A model generated the notes under the pieces. It did no database searches. It was not told the origin of the DNA and was given only the letters and a program-made list of their open reading frames with translations. From assembly GCF_004343305.1 (NCBI RefSeq), contig NZ_SMAF01000011.1, positions 1 through 64,000 of the forward strand: a stretch of 64,000 bases of DNA. The letters are read 5' to 3'. Both the position numbers and the translations under genes were made by a program. This DNA is from Pseudofulvimonas gallinarii. GTDB lineage: Bacteria; Pseudomonadota; Gammaproteobacteria; Xanthomonadales; UBA2363. Positions within the stretch are counted from its first letter, which is position 1, and every line of letters starts with the position of its first letter. Positions 54,201 to 62,763 of the stretch are shown one piece after another.

Positions 54201-55167
54201 CCTGCTCGATGCCGACGGTCGCGAACTCGCCACCGGACGCGACCTGGCGGCGCTGCAACGCATCCATGGCCAGCGGGCCCGCGAAGCCTTCGCCGAGGCG
54301 GCGGCTGGCGGGCTGGCGCGCACAGGGCTGACGCGATTCGAACCGGAAGTCGTTCCCGCCTTCATCGAGAACAGCGCCGGCCTGCGCGCCTTCCCGGCTT
54401 TCGTCGATCGGGGCGACCACGTCGACCTGGCCGTGCTGGAAACCGCCGATGCGGCCGCGCGGGAACATGCCGATGGCATCCGGCGCCTGTTGCGCCTGCG
54501 CCTGGCCGATACCGTACGTCGTGTCGCGCGGCAGTTGTCGCTGGATGCCAAGGCACAGTTCGCCTGGACCACGACCGGCTCACTGGACGCCTTGCGCGGC
54601 GATATCGTCGAGCATGCCCTGGCATCACTGCTGACGCCCGACATGCTGGCCGTGCGTGATCGGCCGGCGTTCGAGTCGATCGCCGCCGGACTGGGACAAC
54701 AGCTGGGTCGTGCCGCGCATGCGCGGGCGTTGCGCGTGCAGTCGGCCCTGCAGGGCCTGTCGGCGACGGCGCCGGCCCTGGCGCCGCCGCTGGTCGGTTT
54801 CGCCGCGGCGAATTTCGACGACCTGCGCGCGCAACTGGCGCGCCTGTTTCCGCCGACGCTGGGTCGCGACGTTCCCGATGCCCGGCTGGAGGATTATCCC
54901 CGTTACCTGAAGGCGATGTCGCTACGCGCGCAACGGCTGCAGGCCGATCCGCGCCGGGACCAGGAACGGATGCTGGTCGTGCAGAACTTCGAGCGCCGCC
55001 TGGCGGCGCTGCCGGAAAGCCGGGAAACGGCGGCCGAACGCGACGCCTTGCGCTGGCTGCTGGAGGAACTGCGCGTGTCGCTGTTCGCGCAGGAGCTGGG
55101 CACACGCGAGCCGGTGTCGGACAAGCGCGTCGAAAAACGCCTGCATGCGCTCGAACGCGGCAGGTAG
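51259..55167 (+). CDS. hrpA: ATP-dependent RNA helicase HrpA (DEAH box)
   Basis: This 1302-residue DEAH helicase has Walker A GETGSGKTTQLPK, Walker B VDEAHERSLNID, motif III VTSATIDTARFS and motif VI QRAGRCGRVGPGVCYRLY. The C-terminal ratchet, OB-fold and DUF3418-like parts follow. Family members act in mRNA processing and rescue of collided ribosomes. ATG 51259 (MSFTDPNGKAS) is chosen; a GTG at 51196 would place the start almost on the dps start. Length matches E. coli HrpA. Confidence 0.95.
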   Translation: MSFTDPNGKASPRSDNGGRARRPGRKVPALPAADTVRSGDRGRLIRLRARMRQAPDAQVEGLRSQFDQLVAQSTEAVRLRRARLPAPRFDDSLPIHAEGGRIVELLRTHRVVVVAGETGSGKTTQLPKLALAAGRGASGLIGCTQPRRIAARSVARRVAEELGTPLGELVGYQVRFDDRVGEQAAIKFMTDGILLAQAQGDPWLSEYDTLIVDEAHERSLNIDFLLGLLKRLLARRDDLKVIVTSATIDTARFSAFFDGAPVVEVPGRTYPVERRYRPLSGRARDDRQLNQALLETVAEISREDPQGDILVFLPGEREIREAHRVLGEQRLRHTEVLPLYARLSAKDQDRVFHPGTGRRIVLATNVAETSLTVPRIRYVIDAGTARISRYSPRSKVQRLEIEPVARANAEQRAGRCGRVGPGVCYRLYDEADFNARPEFADPEILRSSLANVILRMLALGLGDIEAFPFVDPPTERAVKEGLQQLLELKAIDPARRLTPTGRAMARFPIDVQLSRMLVEAERLGSLRELLAIVAFLGIQDPRERPAEQRQYADSRHAEFADNRSDFLGAWKLWQAYDIAHADLGSSRLRAWCEERFLNFMRMREWRELHRQLLGLVGEAGWAIPDKAADYEAIHRAVLAGLPTSVARKGEKGLYDGTRTRGFAIFPGSALVKAQPPWLLSLSVIQTARAYAHVNARIEPDWLYDQSGHLLKRTVSDPFWDRDRGRVLAHEQATLLGLVIHARRRVDFARTDAAGARAIFLRDGLAECDMNSRSDFVHANAKVLEQAREQEAMQRRQGLVADADRRAQFFEGRVPEAINSVRDLDSWYRSLDKPVRRTLFWNLDDVLVADDRRADFPKQIELAGHRFDLDYLFEPGHEADGVTLTVPLTWLNALPASRLEWLVPGLLPLRVAELIRALPKPLRRNFVPAPDFARAFAEAEPPRDAPLTDALAACLRRVSGVEVGVADFAAAELPRHLVMRIRLLDADGRELATGRDLAALQRIHGQRAREAFAEAAAGGLARTGLTRFEPEVVPAFIENSAGLRAFPAFVDRGDHVDLAVLETADAAAREHADGIRRLLRLRLADTVRRVARQLSLDAKAQFAWTTTGSLDALRGDIVEHALASLLTPDMLAVRDRPAFESIAAGLGQQLGRAAHARALRVQSALQGLSATAPALAPPLVGFAAANFDDLRAQLARLFPPTLGRDVPDARLEDYPRYLKAMSLRAQRLQADPRRDQERMLVVQNFERRLAALPESRETAAERDALRWLLEELRVSLFAQELGTREPVSDKRVEKRLHALERGR

Positions 55168-55319
55168 GTCCTCGTTGCGTTCGGCGTCCGCGGCAGCGGC
55201 CGGATGACCGCCGCCGTTGCCAGGATGGCGCCGTGCCTGCCGGCTGCGACCTTGTCCCCGGCGAAAACATGCCCGCCGCCCTCGTAGTCGACAGGCCGTT
55301 CGCGCCTGTGAACGTCCAT

Positions 55320-57227
55320 CTATCCCTGCGGCAGCGAGCCGACATCGACCACGCAGGCGTGCTGGCCGCTGATCGTCTCGCAGCGCACCGCGGGCGACGA
55401 GGCGGCGCGGAACGCGTCCAGGTATTCGGCGTGCAACAGGTACAGCGTATCGGCGCGGCGGGCGCCGGACTCCAGCAATTCCCGCTGCAACACGCAGTAG
55501 CGCTCCCAGCGCGAGCGATCCATGCGCGCGACGTAACCGCTGTTGACGGTCATGCCATGGCGAAGTGCCAGGTGCGTCGCCGGCAGCCAGGGCGCCGCCT
55601 GCCGGCCGCAACCGTCGCCGCTGACCAGTTCCAGATGGCGGCGCCCTTCCGCCAGGACCGTCCAGCGCGGGTCGGTCCAGGGCGCATGCTCGATCTTCGG
55701 CGCCTGGACGCGACGTTGCCCGAAGCTGTCGTGAAGGCGCAGGTCGTACACCTGCAGCAGGCAGACGAAAACGAGCAACGGCACCGCGAAAAGACGGCCC
55801 GCACGGGCCAGCACCAGCAGTGATACAAGCAGCAGCAGGTAATGCAGCGGCCACACGAAGCGTCCGCAGGAACGGAACAGCGAGTACAGCGAGATGCCGC
55901 GCAGCGATTCGAATTCGGCGAGCGTGCTGCCGGCCGCCGTCACCAGCGGACTGAGCGCGAACAGGAACATGCCCAGCGCTGCCAGCCACAGCGTGCTGCT
56001 CCGCTGCAGGACGCGGCGGGCGTCGCGCCGGAGGACGAGCACCACGACGGCCAGCGCTGTCGCGAGCAGCGCACCGGCACCCAGGTAGGCCCAGCCCTCC
56101 CACTGCTCCGGTCGCGTCATCCGCCATCCCGGCAGCCATGCCGCCAGGTTCGAGACGCCGTGGGTATCGACCAGCGAGGTGAGGTCTGCCGACCAGCGGC
56201 CGGCATTGCCCGCGTCGAGCGTCTGATCGCGCGGAACGGTGAAGGCGCCAGCCAGCCAGAGCAGCGGGATGCAGGTAGCGAGCACGCTCGCCGAGTCGGA
56301 CACCGTGGCGCGCCATCGCAACGAGCGGGCAACCAGCAGGCCCTGCAGGCGGTCGGCGGCGAACACGGCCAGCACCATGGCCAGCAGATACAGGTGCGTA
56401 AGGCTGGCGACGCCCGCCAGGACGCACCAGGCCAGCCGGGCGCGCGGTTCGCCTGCGTCGCTCTCCGCCAGCCGCTGGGCGCGCCAGATCGCCAATCCGG
56501 TCGCGGCGACGACCAGCCACTGCGCCGTCAGCGTGTCGTGGCCGATGCGCATCACCATCACCGGCGACAGCACCGCCATCAACGCGACCAGCGCCGGTAC
56601 CAGCAGGGCGTCACGTCCGTCCGATGCCGGTCCGGACGGCACCGCCAGGCGCGCAACGGCCGCCGCACTTGCGCCCATCAGCGTCCAGCTCATCAGGTAG
56701 GTCAGGCCAATGTACTGGAAAGGCTGCGGCAGCCATCCCGCGAAGGGCTTCAGCAACAGTGCAAGCAGCGGATGCGCGTCGGTGAAGAACACCGACGTGC
56801 CGACCGGATAGCGCAGCGTCGCGATTGTCCCCGGTGGCGACTGCCAGGGCTCCTGGCGGAAAAAAGCCCAGCCGGTGTAGTGCTGCGCCAGGTCACCCTG
56901 CAGCAGCCAGTCGATCGCGGTCGGATCCAGCCAGGCCCACCCGAAGGTGCGCAGGTAGAGCAGGGCGCCGACCAGCGCCCCGGCAAGGATGCCGGCCGAG
57001 GGTGGCGCGTCGCGGCGGGCCAGCGGCGCGAGCAGCGCCAGGGCGGTGCCCAGCGCGGCAATCGCCCAGGCATCGACATGCAGGGCGGCCGCCGAAGCCG
57101 GGAAGCGTTGCGCCAGCGCGAGCACGAACGCCAGGCAGTAGGCGGTGAACGCCAGGGCGAAGGCGAGGAACATCAGCGCCGGCATCCACCGGGCAAGGGC
57201 CGCCGCGGCCCTGATGGCTGCAGTCAT
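55320..57227 (-). CDS. Polytopic membrane protein, DUF6311-like (glycosyltransferase-type)
   Basis: This 635-residue protein has about 11 hydrophobic helices and a soluble C-terminal part of about 130 residues. The early loop contains GDLAQHYTGWAFFRQEPWQS, PVGTSVFFTDAHPLLALLLK and LPQPFQYIGLTYL, a pattern of the DUF6311 family, which resembles GT-C glycosyltransferases. The Asp in GDLAQHY may be the catalytic base. It would act at the inner membrane with a lipid-linked sugar. The exact substrate is unknown. It is convergent with hrpA. Confidence 0.8.
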   Translation of the reverse strand: MTAAIRAAAALARWMPALMFLAFALAFTAYCLAFVLALAQRFPASAAALHVDAWAIAALGTALALLAPLARRDAPPSAGILAGALVGALLYLRTFGWAWLDPTAIDWLLQGDLAQHYTGWAFFRQEPWQSPPGTIATLRYPVGTSVFFTDAHPLLALLLKPFAGWLPQPFQYIGLTYLMSWTLMGASAAAVARLAVPSGPASDGRDALLVPALVALMAVLSPVMVMRIGHDTLTAQWLVVAATGLAIWRAQRLAESDAGEPRARLAWCVLAGVASLTHLYLLAMVLAVFAADRLQGLLVARSLRWRATVSDSASVLATCIPLLWLAGAFTVPRDQTLDAGNAGRWSADLTSLVDTHGVSNLAAWLPGWRMTRPEQWEGWAYLGAGALLATALAVVVLVLRRDARRVLQRSSTLWLAALGMFLFALSPLVTAAGSTLAEFESLRGISLYSLFRSCGRFVWPLHYLLLLVSLLVLARAGRLFAVPLLVFVCLLQVYDLRLHDSFGQRRVQAPKIEHAPWTDPRWTVLAEGRRHLELVSGDGCGRQAAPWLPATHLALRHGMTVNSGYVARMDRSRWERYCVLQRELLESGARRADTLYLLHAEYLDAFRAASSPAVRCETISGQHACVVDVGSLPQG

Positions 57228-57460
57228 TGTCGGGTCCGGGTCGATCCGTCAGGCGGGCTGTGGGCGGGCGTACAGGTTCCGCACCTTACGCCCTTGGCCA
57301 CATCTGTACTTCAATGGGACTTGCCGCGCCGCCCTGCGACCGGCGCTGGCGCCTCGCAGCGCGGCACCGTTCCCGCGCCGCCGGCGACTTTGCAGCGGGC
57401 GGATGATTCGCGGGAATCAACGCGCGGGCAGCTGGATATCCGCCGGCACGGTGAAGGGCC

Positions 57461-57943
57461 TCAGCGGACGCGCTTGACCCGCATCTTGGCGTTGTAGCCC
57501 TCGATCCGCAGCAGCCAGGTCCCGAGCATGCCGGGTTCGATGATGACCGTGGGGTTCTGGATCGGGCGCGTGCTGAGAGGCGTGATGGAACCGCCGGCGG
57601 GCTCCCACACCATGCCGTTCTCCAGTTCGAACACCGAGCGGCTGCTCCAGCCGGTGAACTCGCCCTGCAGCGTGCTGACGATCGCATCGCGCGATGCGTT
57701 CAGCTCGGTCAGGCCACGGGTGTCGGCGGTGGCAGGATATGGGGTGGCCGCGACCTGGCTGGGCCAGTGGGCGCGCAGCCACTCGTTCAGTCGCGCCAGT
57801 TCGTCCGGCGACAGTTTTTCCAGGCCGGCGCCCGCGAATTCCTGCCCGTTCATGCGTTCCTCCAGCGAAGAGAACCCGGCGGCGCCGGCGACCGTTGCCC
57901 CGAGGGTGAGGAACAGGGTGGCGGCGAACTTGGTCAGTGACAT
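57461..57943 (-). CDS. Small exported protein of unknown function
   Basis: This 160-residue protein has a signal peptide (MSLTKFAATLFLTLGATVAG). A short helix with LEKLSPDELARLNEWLRAHW follows, and the C-terminal half has a beta-rich FTGWSSRSVFELENGMVWEP segment that is often seen in small Xanthomonadales periplasmic proteins. No catalytic motif is seen. The open frame runs far upstream, antisense to relA; only the last 160 codons are real. It is divergent from relA with 60 bp between the starts. Confidence 0.8.
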   Translation of the reverse strand: MSLTKFAATLFLTLGATVAGAAGFSSLEERMNGQEFAGAGLEKLSPDELARLNEWLRAHWPSQVAATPYPATADTRGLTELNASRDAIVSTLQGEFTGWSSRSVFELENGMVWEPAGGSITPLSTRPIQNPTVIIEPGMLGTWLLRIEGYNAKMRVKRVR

Positions 57944-57991
57944 GCGGTGGACCTCGGTCTGGACGGGATACGGCGATTGTAGCCGCAGGGC

Positions 57992-57997
57992 TAGAAT
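57992..57997 (+). promoter_or_regulatory. TAGAAT box next to the relA start
   Basis: TAGAAT ends six bases before the relA ATG, and the sequence TAGAATGCCGC matches that before rpsP. If it is a true -10, transcription would begin at or next to the start codon and the mRNA would be nearly leaderless. Confidence 0.35.
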
Positions 57998-58003
57998 GCC
58001 GCG

Positions 58004-60118
58004 ATGACCTCCCATGCCCTCAGCAGCAGGCCCGCAACGACGCCGCCGGACAGCGCGGGCATTCCGCACTGGGTGCCGGCCGCCGCGCTTGCCGGACCGG
58101 CCAGCCTCCGTGCCGACCTCGAGGAAATCCTGTCGGTGCTGGACATGCTGCAGGTCGATGCCGCCACCCGTGCCGCGGCGGTCGCGCAGGTGCTGGACTG
58201 CTGGCCGGATGCGCTTCAGGCGCAGCCCGGCGCCGAACGCCTGCGCGAAGGCCTGGCCGAGGCCGCACGCATCTGGCGCCTGCACGCCGACCGGCCGGCA
58301 GCCGGCAATGCCGAAGGGCTTCGGCGGCTGCTGCTTGCGATCATCCGCGACCTGCGCGTGGTCTTCGTGCTGCTGGCCGAGCAGCTGGTGCAGCTGCGCC
58401 ACGCCGACCGCTTGCCGAAAGCGCAGCAGCGCGAGCTGGCGCGTCGTTCGGCCGACATCCTGGCGCCGCTGGCCAACCGCCTGGGTATCTGGCAGCTGAA
58501 GTGGGAGCTGGAGGATCGCGCGTTCCGGTTCCTGAATCCCGAGACCTACCGCCGCATCGCGCGGCTGGTGGACGAACGCCGAAGCGATCGCGAGCGCTAC
58601 ATCCAGGTCGCCCGCCAGAAACTCGCGCAGGCGCTGCTCGAGCACAACATCGCCGCCGAAGTCAGCGGCCGGCCCAAGCACATCTTCAGCATCTGGAAGA
58701 AGATGTCGCGCAAGGGGCACGAATTCGAGGACCTGTACGACGTGCGCGCGGTGCGCGTGCTGGTTGCGGACGTCGCCGCCTGCTACGCCGCCCTGGGCGT
58801 GGTGCACAGCCTGTGGACGCCCATCCCGCAGGAATTCGACGACTACATCGCCCGTCCCAAGGGCAACAACTACCAGTCGCTGCACACCGCCGTGATCGGC
58901 CCGGAAGGCAAGACGCTGGAAGTGCAGATCCGCAGCCACGACATGCATGCGCACGCCGAGCTGGGCGTCGCCGCGCACTGGAAGTACAAGGAAGGCGGCG
59001 GTCAGGGCGATGCCGCCTTCGAACGCAAGGTGGCCTGGATGCGCTCGCTGTTGGAGAACCGCGAGGGCGGCGAGGATGACACCGGCCTCTACGAGGGCTT
59101 CCGCACCGATACCGCCGACGACCGCGTCTATGTGCTGACACCGCGCGGCGAAGTGGTCGATCTCGCCGCCGGCGCGACCGTGCTGGATTTCGCCTACCAC
59201 GTGCATACGGAGGTGGGTCACCGCTGCCGCGGCGCCAAGGTCAACGGCCGCATCGTTCCCCTGACCTACCAGCCCCAGTCCGGCGACCGCATCGAGATCA
59301 TGACGGCCAAGGAGTCGGCGCCGCGGCGCGACTGGCTCAATGCACAGGCCGGCTTCCTCAACACCGGACGCGCCCGCGACAAGGTGCGGGCCTGGTTCCG
59401 TCGCCTCGACCTCGACATCAACCTGCGCGAAGGCGCGGCCGTTCTCGACCGTGAACTGAAGCGGTTGAACCTGCACGACCGGCCGCTTGAACCGGTGCTG
59501 CCGCGCTGGCACCTGCGCAGGATCGAGGAACTGCATGTCGCCATCGCCCTGGGCGAGATCTCGCCGGCCCAGGTGGCGCGTGCGCTGCACGAGGCCGAGG
59601 CGGCCAGTCGCGCCGCCGAACAGCCGGCGTCGGCACCGGCGCCGGTTGCGCGGTCGCGGGCGCCCAGCGGCGAGGCCGTGACCATCGAGGGCGTCGGCAA
59701 CCTGCTGCTGACCTTCGGACGCTGCTGCCAGCCGCTGCCGGGCGACGCCATCATCGGCTACATCACGCTCGGACGCGGCGTCAGCGTCCACCGCCACGAC
59801 TGCCGCAGTTTCGCACGCAGCGCCGGCAGGCATCCCGAACGCGTCATGCCGGTGTCCTGGGGCAGCCGCAGCACCGGCCAGTTCGAGGTCGACCTGTTGA
59901 TCCGTGCCTACGACCGCGCCGGCCTGCTCAAGGACGTCACCGCGGTATTCGCCGGCATGTCGATCAGCGTGCTGTCGCTGACCACCCAGGTCGACGACGT
60001 CCGCGGCGAAGCCGAGATGCGCTGCGTCGCGCGCGTGCGTGACGTTGAACAGCTCGGGGCGCTGCTCGCCCGCCTCGGCAATGTGGCCAACGTCCGCGAG
60101 GCAAGGCGTGTCGCCTGA
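58004..60118 (+). CDS. relA: GTP pyrophosphokinase RelA
   Basis: This 704-residue ribosome-linked stringent-response enzyme makes (p)ppGpp. The N-terminal hydrolase-like domain lacks the HD metal motif (reads VQLRHADRLPKAQ), so it is synthetase only, which distinguishes RelA from SpoT. The synthetase has GRPKHIFSIWKKMSRKG and EFDDYIARPKGNNYQSLHT. A TGS domain (VYVLTPRGEVVDLAAGATVL), zinc-finger region (GRCCQPLPGDAI with CC and H-DC ligands) and ACT/RRM (FEVDLLIRAYDRAGLLKDV) follow. Confidence 0.96.
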   Translation: MTSHALSSRPATTPPDSAGIPHWVPAAALAGPASLRADLEEILSVLDMLQVDAATRAAAVAQVLDCWPDALQAQPGAERLREGLAEAARIWRLHADRPAAGNAEGLRRLLLAIIRDLRVVFVLLAEQLVQLRHADRLPKAQQRELARRSADILAPLANRLGIWQLKWELEDRAFRFLNPETYRRIARLVDERRSDRERYIQVARQKLAQALLEHNIAAEVSGRPKHIFSIWKKMSRKGHEFEDLYDVRAVRVLVADVAACYAALGVVHSLWTPIPQEFDDYIARPKGNNYQSLHTAVIGPEGKTLEVQIRSHDMHAHAELGVAAHWKYKEGGGQGDAAFERKVAWMRSLLENREGGEDDTGLYEGFRTDTADDRVYVLTPRGEVVDLAAGATVLDFAYHVHTEVGHRCRGAKVNGRIVPLTYQPQSGDRIEIMTAKESAPRRDWLNAQAGFLNTGRARDKVRAWFRRLDLDINLREGAAVLDRELKRLNLHDRPLEPVLPRWHLRRIEELHVAIALGEISPAQVARALHEAEAASRAAEQPASAPAPVARSRAPSGEAVTIEGVGNLLLTFGRCCQPLPGDAIIGYITLGRGVSVHRHDCRSFARSAGRHPERVMPVSWGSRSTGQFEVDLLIRAYDRAGLLKDVTAVFAGMSISVLSLTTQVDDVRGEAEMRCVARVRDVEQLGALLARLGNVANVREARRVA

Positions 60119-60223
60119 GCGCCGGCGGCACCGCGCCGGCGCCACCTGCATCGCCAGGTGCGCCGGTATTCATGTGGAAGGAAGCGGAACTCAATACTAT
60201 GCTGCGGGTCACACAAGGCGCCC

Positions 60224-61873
60224 ATGAGCATGAATGGACGTGACCGGCCCGAACCGGGCCTGGGACAGATCGACGACATCGATCCGGATGCGCCGCGCCC
60301 GCATGTGGACGCGCCGGAGCGCACGCGGCGTCCAGCGGGAAATCCGCGCAGCGGCCCTTCCTGGCCGCTGGTCGCACTGCTGCTCGTGGCCGTCGCCGGC
60401 GCCGCCTTCTACGGGTTCGGCGACGGCCTGCGCGGACATTTTTCCGGTTCGGAAACGCGTGATCTCCTCAACGCCGCCGCGCGCGCCGAAGCGGAAGGTC
60501 GCTGGCATGGCGGCGACGGCGCCGCGCTGGCGCTGTACCGGCAGGTCCAGGGCGTCGATCCCGACAATGACGTCGCCCGGCTGGGACTGCAGCGCGTCAT
60601 CGGGCAATTGCGTCGCGATGCCGATGCGGCACTGGATGCCGGCGAGAACGACAAGGCCGAGGCGCTCATCCAGGTGCTGGCGGGGCTGGGCGAGGCGGGC
60701 GAGCACGTCGCCGGCCTGCGCAAGCGCCTGGACGCGATGAAGCTGTCGGGGCGCGAGCTGTCCGACCTGCTCGCACGCGCCGAGGCCGCGCTCGCCCGTC
60801 GGCGCATCCGCGGCGACAACGGTGCCCTGGTCGCCTACAAGCGCATGCTGGCGCTGGATCCCGGCAATGCCGTCGCACGGGCCGGTGTCGAACAGTCGCT
60901 GCAGGTCCTGGCTGACGAGGCCGGCAAGGAAATCGTCGCCGGCAACCTCAGCAGTGCCGACGACATGATCCAGTCGCTGGCCGCCGAGCAGCCACTGCAC
61001 GCCGCGCTGCCGGCGCTGCGCCAGGCGCGTGCCGAGGCCGCCAGCCGGCGCGACGAAACCAGCGCGCAGCAGGCGGCCGACGCGGCCGCGGCACGCGCCC
61101 GGGCCGACCTGGACCTGGCCACGCAGCTCGAAAATGCCGACCAGGCGCTTCGCGAGCGCCGCCTGGAAGCGGCCGTCGCCGGTTACCGCCGCGTCCTCGA
61201 TGCACGGCCCGACCATCCCGACGCTATCGACGGCCTGGACCTGGCGTCGCGTGCCGCCCTGGAGCGCGCGCGTGCCGCGCTGTCGGACAGCAACGTCGAG
61301 GCGGCGCGTGCCGCGCTGGACCTGGCCGTGCGCGCCGAAGCGGATCCGCAGATGCTCGAACGCCTGCAGCGACAGCTTGCTGCCACCGAGGAACGCCTGA
61401 CCGCGGTGCTGGCGCGGCCGGACCTGGATCCGGCGCAGAAGAGGCAGCTCGAAGACATCATGGCGCGGGCGCGCGCTGCCGAATCGCGTGGCGAACTGGT
61501 TGAACCGGCCGGGGAAAGCGCCTACGACCTCTACCGGCACGCCCTTTCGATCGATCCGATGTTCGACCCGGCGCGACAGGCCGCGGCCGCGCTGCCTCGC
61601 CGCGCGCAGACGCTGGTGGTCCACCACGTCGAACTGGGCCAGCTGGATCAGGCCGGCCATGCGCTGGATGCGCTGCAGGCGATGGCGCCGATGCAGCCGG
61701 GCCTGTCGGAACTGCGGCGCATGGTGGCCGGTGCCTGGCTGGAGCGCGGCGCCGATGCGCTGCGCGAAGGCGCGGTCGCCGACGCCCGTGCCGCACTGGA
61801 AAAGGCGCGCGCCGTGATGCCCGAACATCCAGGCGTGCAGCAGCTGGCGGTTCGCATACAACCGTCCTCGTGA
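60224..61873 (+). CDS. Membrane-anchored helical-repeat protein of unknown function
   Basis: This 549-residue protein has a cytoplasmic tail of about 50 residues rich in D, P and R, one membrane helix (PLVALLLVAVAGAAFYGFGD) and a long periplasmic part of TPR-like helical hairpins. Repeats such as ALALYRQVQGVDPDNDVARL, LVAYKRMLALDPGNAVARAG and VAGYRRVLDARPDHPDAIDG recur at about 110-120-residue intervals. It probably scaffolds an envelope complex. No partner is identified. ATG 60224 or 60230 may be used; the upstream frame is not conserved-looking. Confidence 0.75.
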   Translation: MSMNGRDRPEPGLGQIDDIDPDAPRPHVDAPERTRRPAGNPRSGPSWPLVALLLVAVAGAAFYGFGDGLRGHFSGSETRDLLNAAARAEAEGRWHGGDGAALALYRQVQGVDPDNDVARLGLQRVIGQLRRDADAALDAGENDKAEALIQVLAGLGEAGEHVAGLRKRLDAMKLSGRELSDLLARAEAALARRRIRGDNGALVAYKRMLALDPGNAVARAGVEQSLQVLADEAGKEIVAGNLSSADDMIQSLAAEQPLHAALPALRQARAEAASRRDETSAQQAADAAAARARADLDLATQLENADQALRERRLEAAVAGYRRVLDARPDHPDAIDGLDLASRAALERARAALSDSNVEAARAALDLAVRAEADPQMLERLQRQLAATEERLTAVLARPDLDPAQKRQLEDIMARARAAESRGELVEPAGESAYDLYRHALSIDPMFDPARQAAAALPRRAQTLVVHHVELGQLDQAGHALDALQAMAPMQPGLSELRRMVAGAWLERGADALREGAVADARAALEKARAVMPEHPGVQQLAVRIQPSS

Positions 61874-61931
61874 CGCGGGGGCGGGTCGACGGAAGACGGT
61901 CGCCGGCAAAAGGCCATACAGGTCGCTCTGC

Positions 61932-61937
61932 TAGAAT
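61932..61937 (+). promoter_or_regulatory. Possible -10 of the map gene
   Basis: TAGAAT followed by GC, 27 bases before the ATG. No Shine-Dalgarno-like sequence is visible between this box and the start codon. The -35 is not evident. Confidence 0.4.
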
Positions 61938-61964
61938 GCGCACCTCATTCCCGTTGTCCTGTTC

Positions 61965-62753
61965 ATGCCCATCACCCTGAAATCCCGCGAAGAGATCGAA
62001 GGCATGCGCGAGGCCGGCCGCCTGGCCGCCGAGGTGCTGCGCCTGGTCGAGCCCCTGGTCAAGCCCGGTGTCACCACCGAGGAACTGGACCGCTTCTGCT
62101 ACGAGCACATCGTGAACGTGCAGCAGGCGATTCCGGCGAACGTCGGCTATGGTGGCGGCGGTGGTCGCATCCCTTTCCCGAAGACCATCTGCACCTCGGT
62201 CAACAACGTGGTCTGCCACGGCATTCCGAGCCAGACCAAGGTGCTCAAGGCCGGCGACATCGTCAACATCGACGTCACCGTCATCAAGGACGGCTGGCAC
62301 GGCGACACCAGTCGAATGTATTTCGTCGGTGAACCCCCGGTGCTGGCGCGGCGACTGGTCGAGGTGACCTACGAGGCGATGGTGCGCGGCATCCGCCAGG
62401 TGCGTCCGGGTGCACGCCTGGGCGACATCGGCCACGCCATCCAGAGCTACGCCGAGGCCGAACGCTTCTCGGTGGTGCGCGAGTATTGCGGCCACGGCAT
62501 CGGCCGCATCTACCACGAGGAACCCCAGGTCCTGCATTACGGCCAGCCGGGCACCGGCCTGGAGCTGCAGCCGGGCATGACCTTCACCATCGAGCCGATG
62601 ATCAATGCCGGCAAGCGGCAGACCCGCCTTCTGCCGGACAACTGGACCGTGGTGACGCGCGACCGCTCACTGTCGGCGCAGTGGGAACACACCATTGCCG
62701 TGACCGAGGACGGCTTCGACGTCCTGACGCTGCCGCCCGGCGAGCAGCTCTGA
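61965..62753 (+). CDS. map: Type I methionine aminopeptidase
   Basis: This 262-residue enzyme removes the initiator methionine from new proteins. Dinuclear metal ligands are Asp103 and Asp114 (NIDVTVIKDGWHGD), His177 (CGHGIGR), Glu210 (FTIEPM) and Glu241 (WEHTIAV). A glycine-rich stretch YGGGGGRIPFP at 62-72 lengthens the loop before KTICTSVNNVVCHG compared with E. coli. It is followed 10 bp later by glnD, as in many gammaproteobacteria. Confidence 0.96.
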   Translation: MPITLKSREEIEGMREAGRLAAEVLRLVEPLVKPGVTTEELDRFCYEHIVNVQQAIPANVGYGGGGGRIPFPKTICTSVNNVVCHGIPSQTKVLKAGDIVNIDVTVIKDGWHGDTSRMYFVGEPPVLARRLVEVTYEAMVRGIRQVRPGARLGDIGHAIQSYAEAERFSVVREYCGHGIGRIYHEEPQVLHYGQPGTGLELQPGMTFTIEPMINAGKRQTRLLPDNWTVVTRDRSLSAQWEHTIAVTEDGFDVLTLPPGEQL

Positions 62754-62763
62754 TCGACGCGCC

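Noticed and set aside
57461-60151. An 896-codon minus-strand frame including the small secreted protein
   Set aside because: Everything upstream of 57943 is antisense to relA; the signal peptide at 57943 marks the true start.
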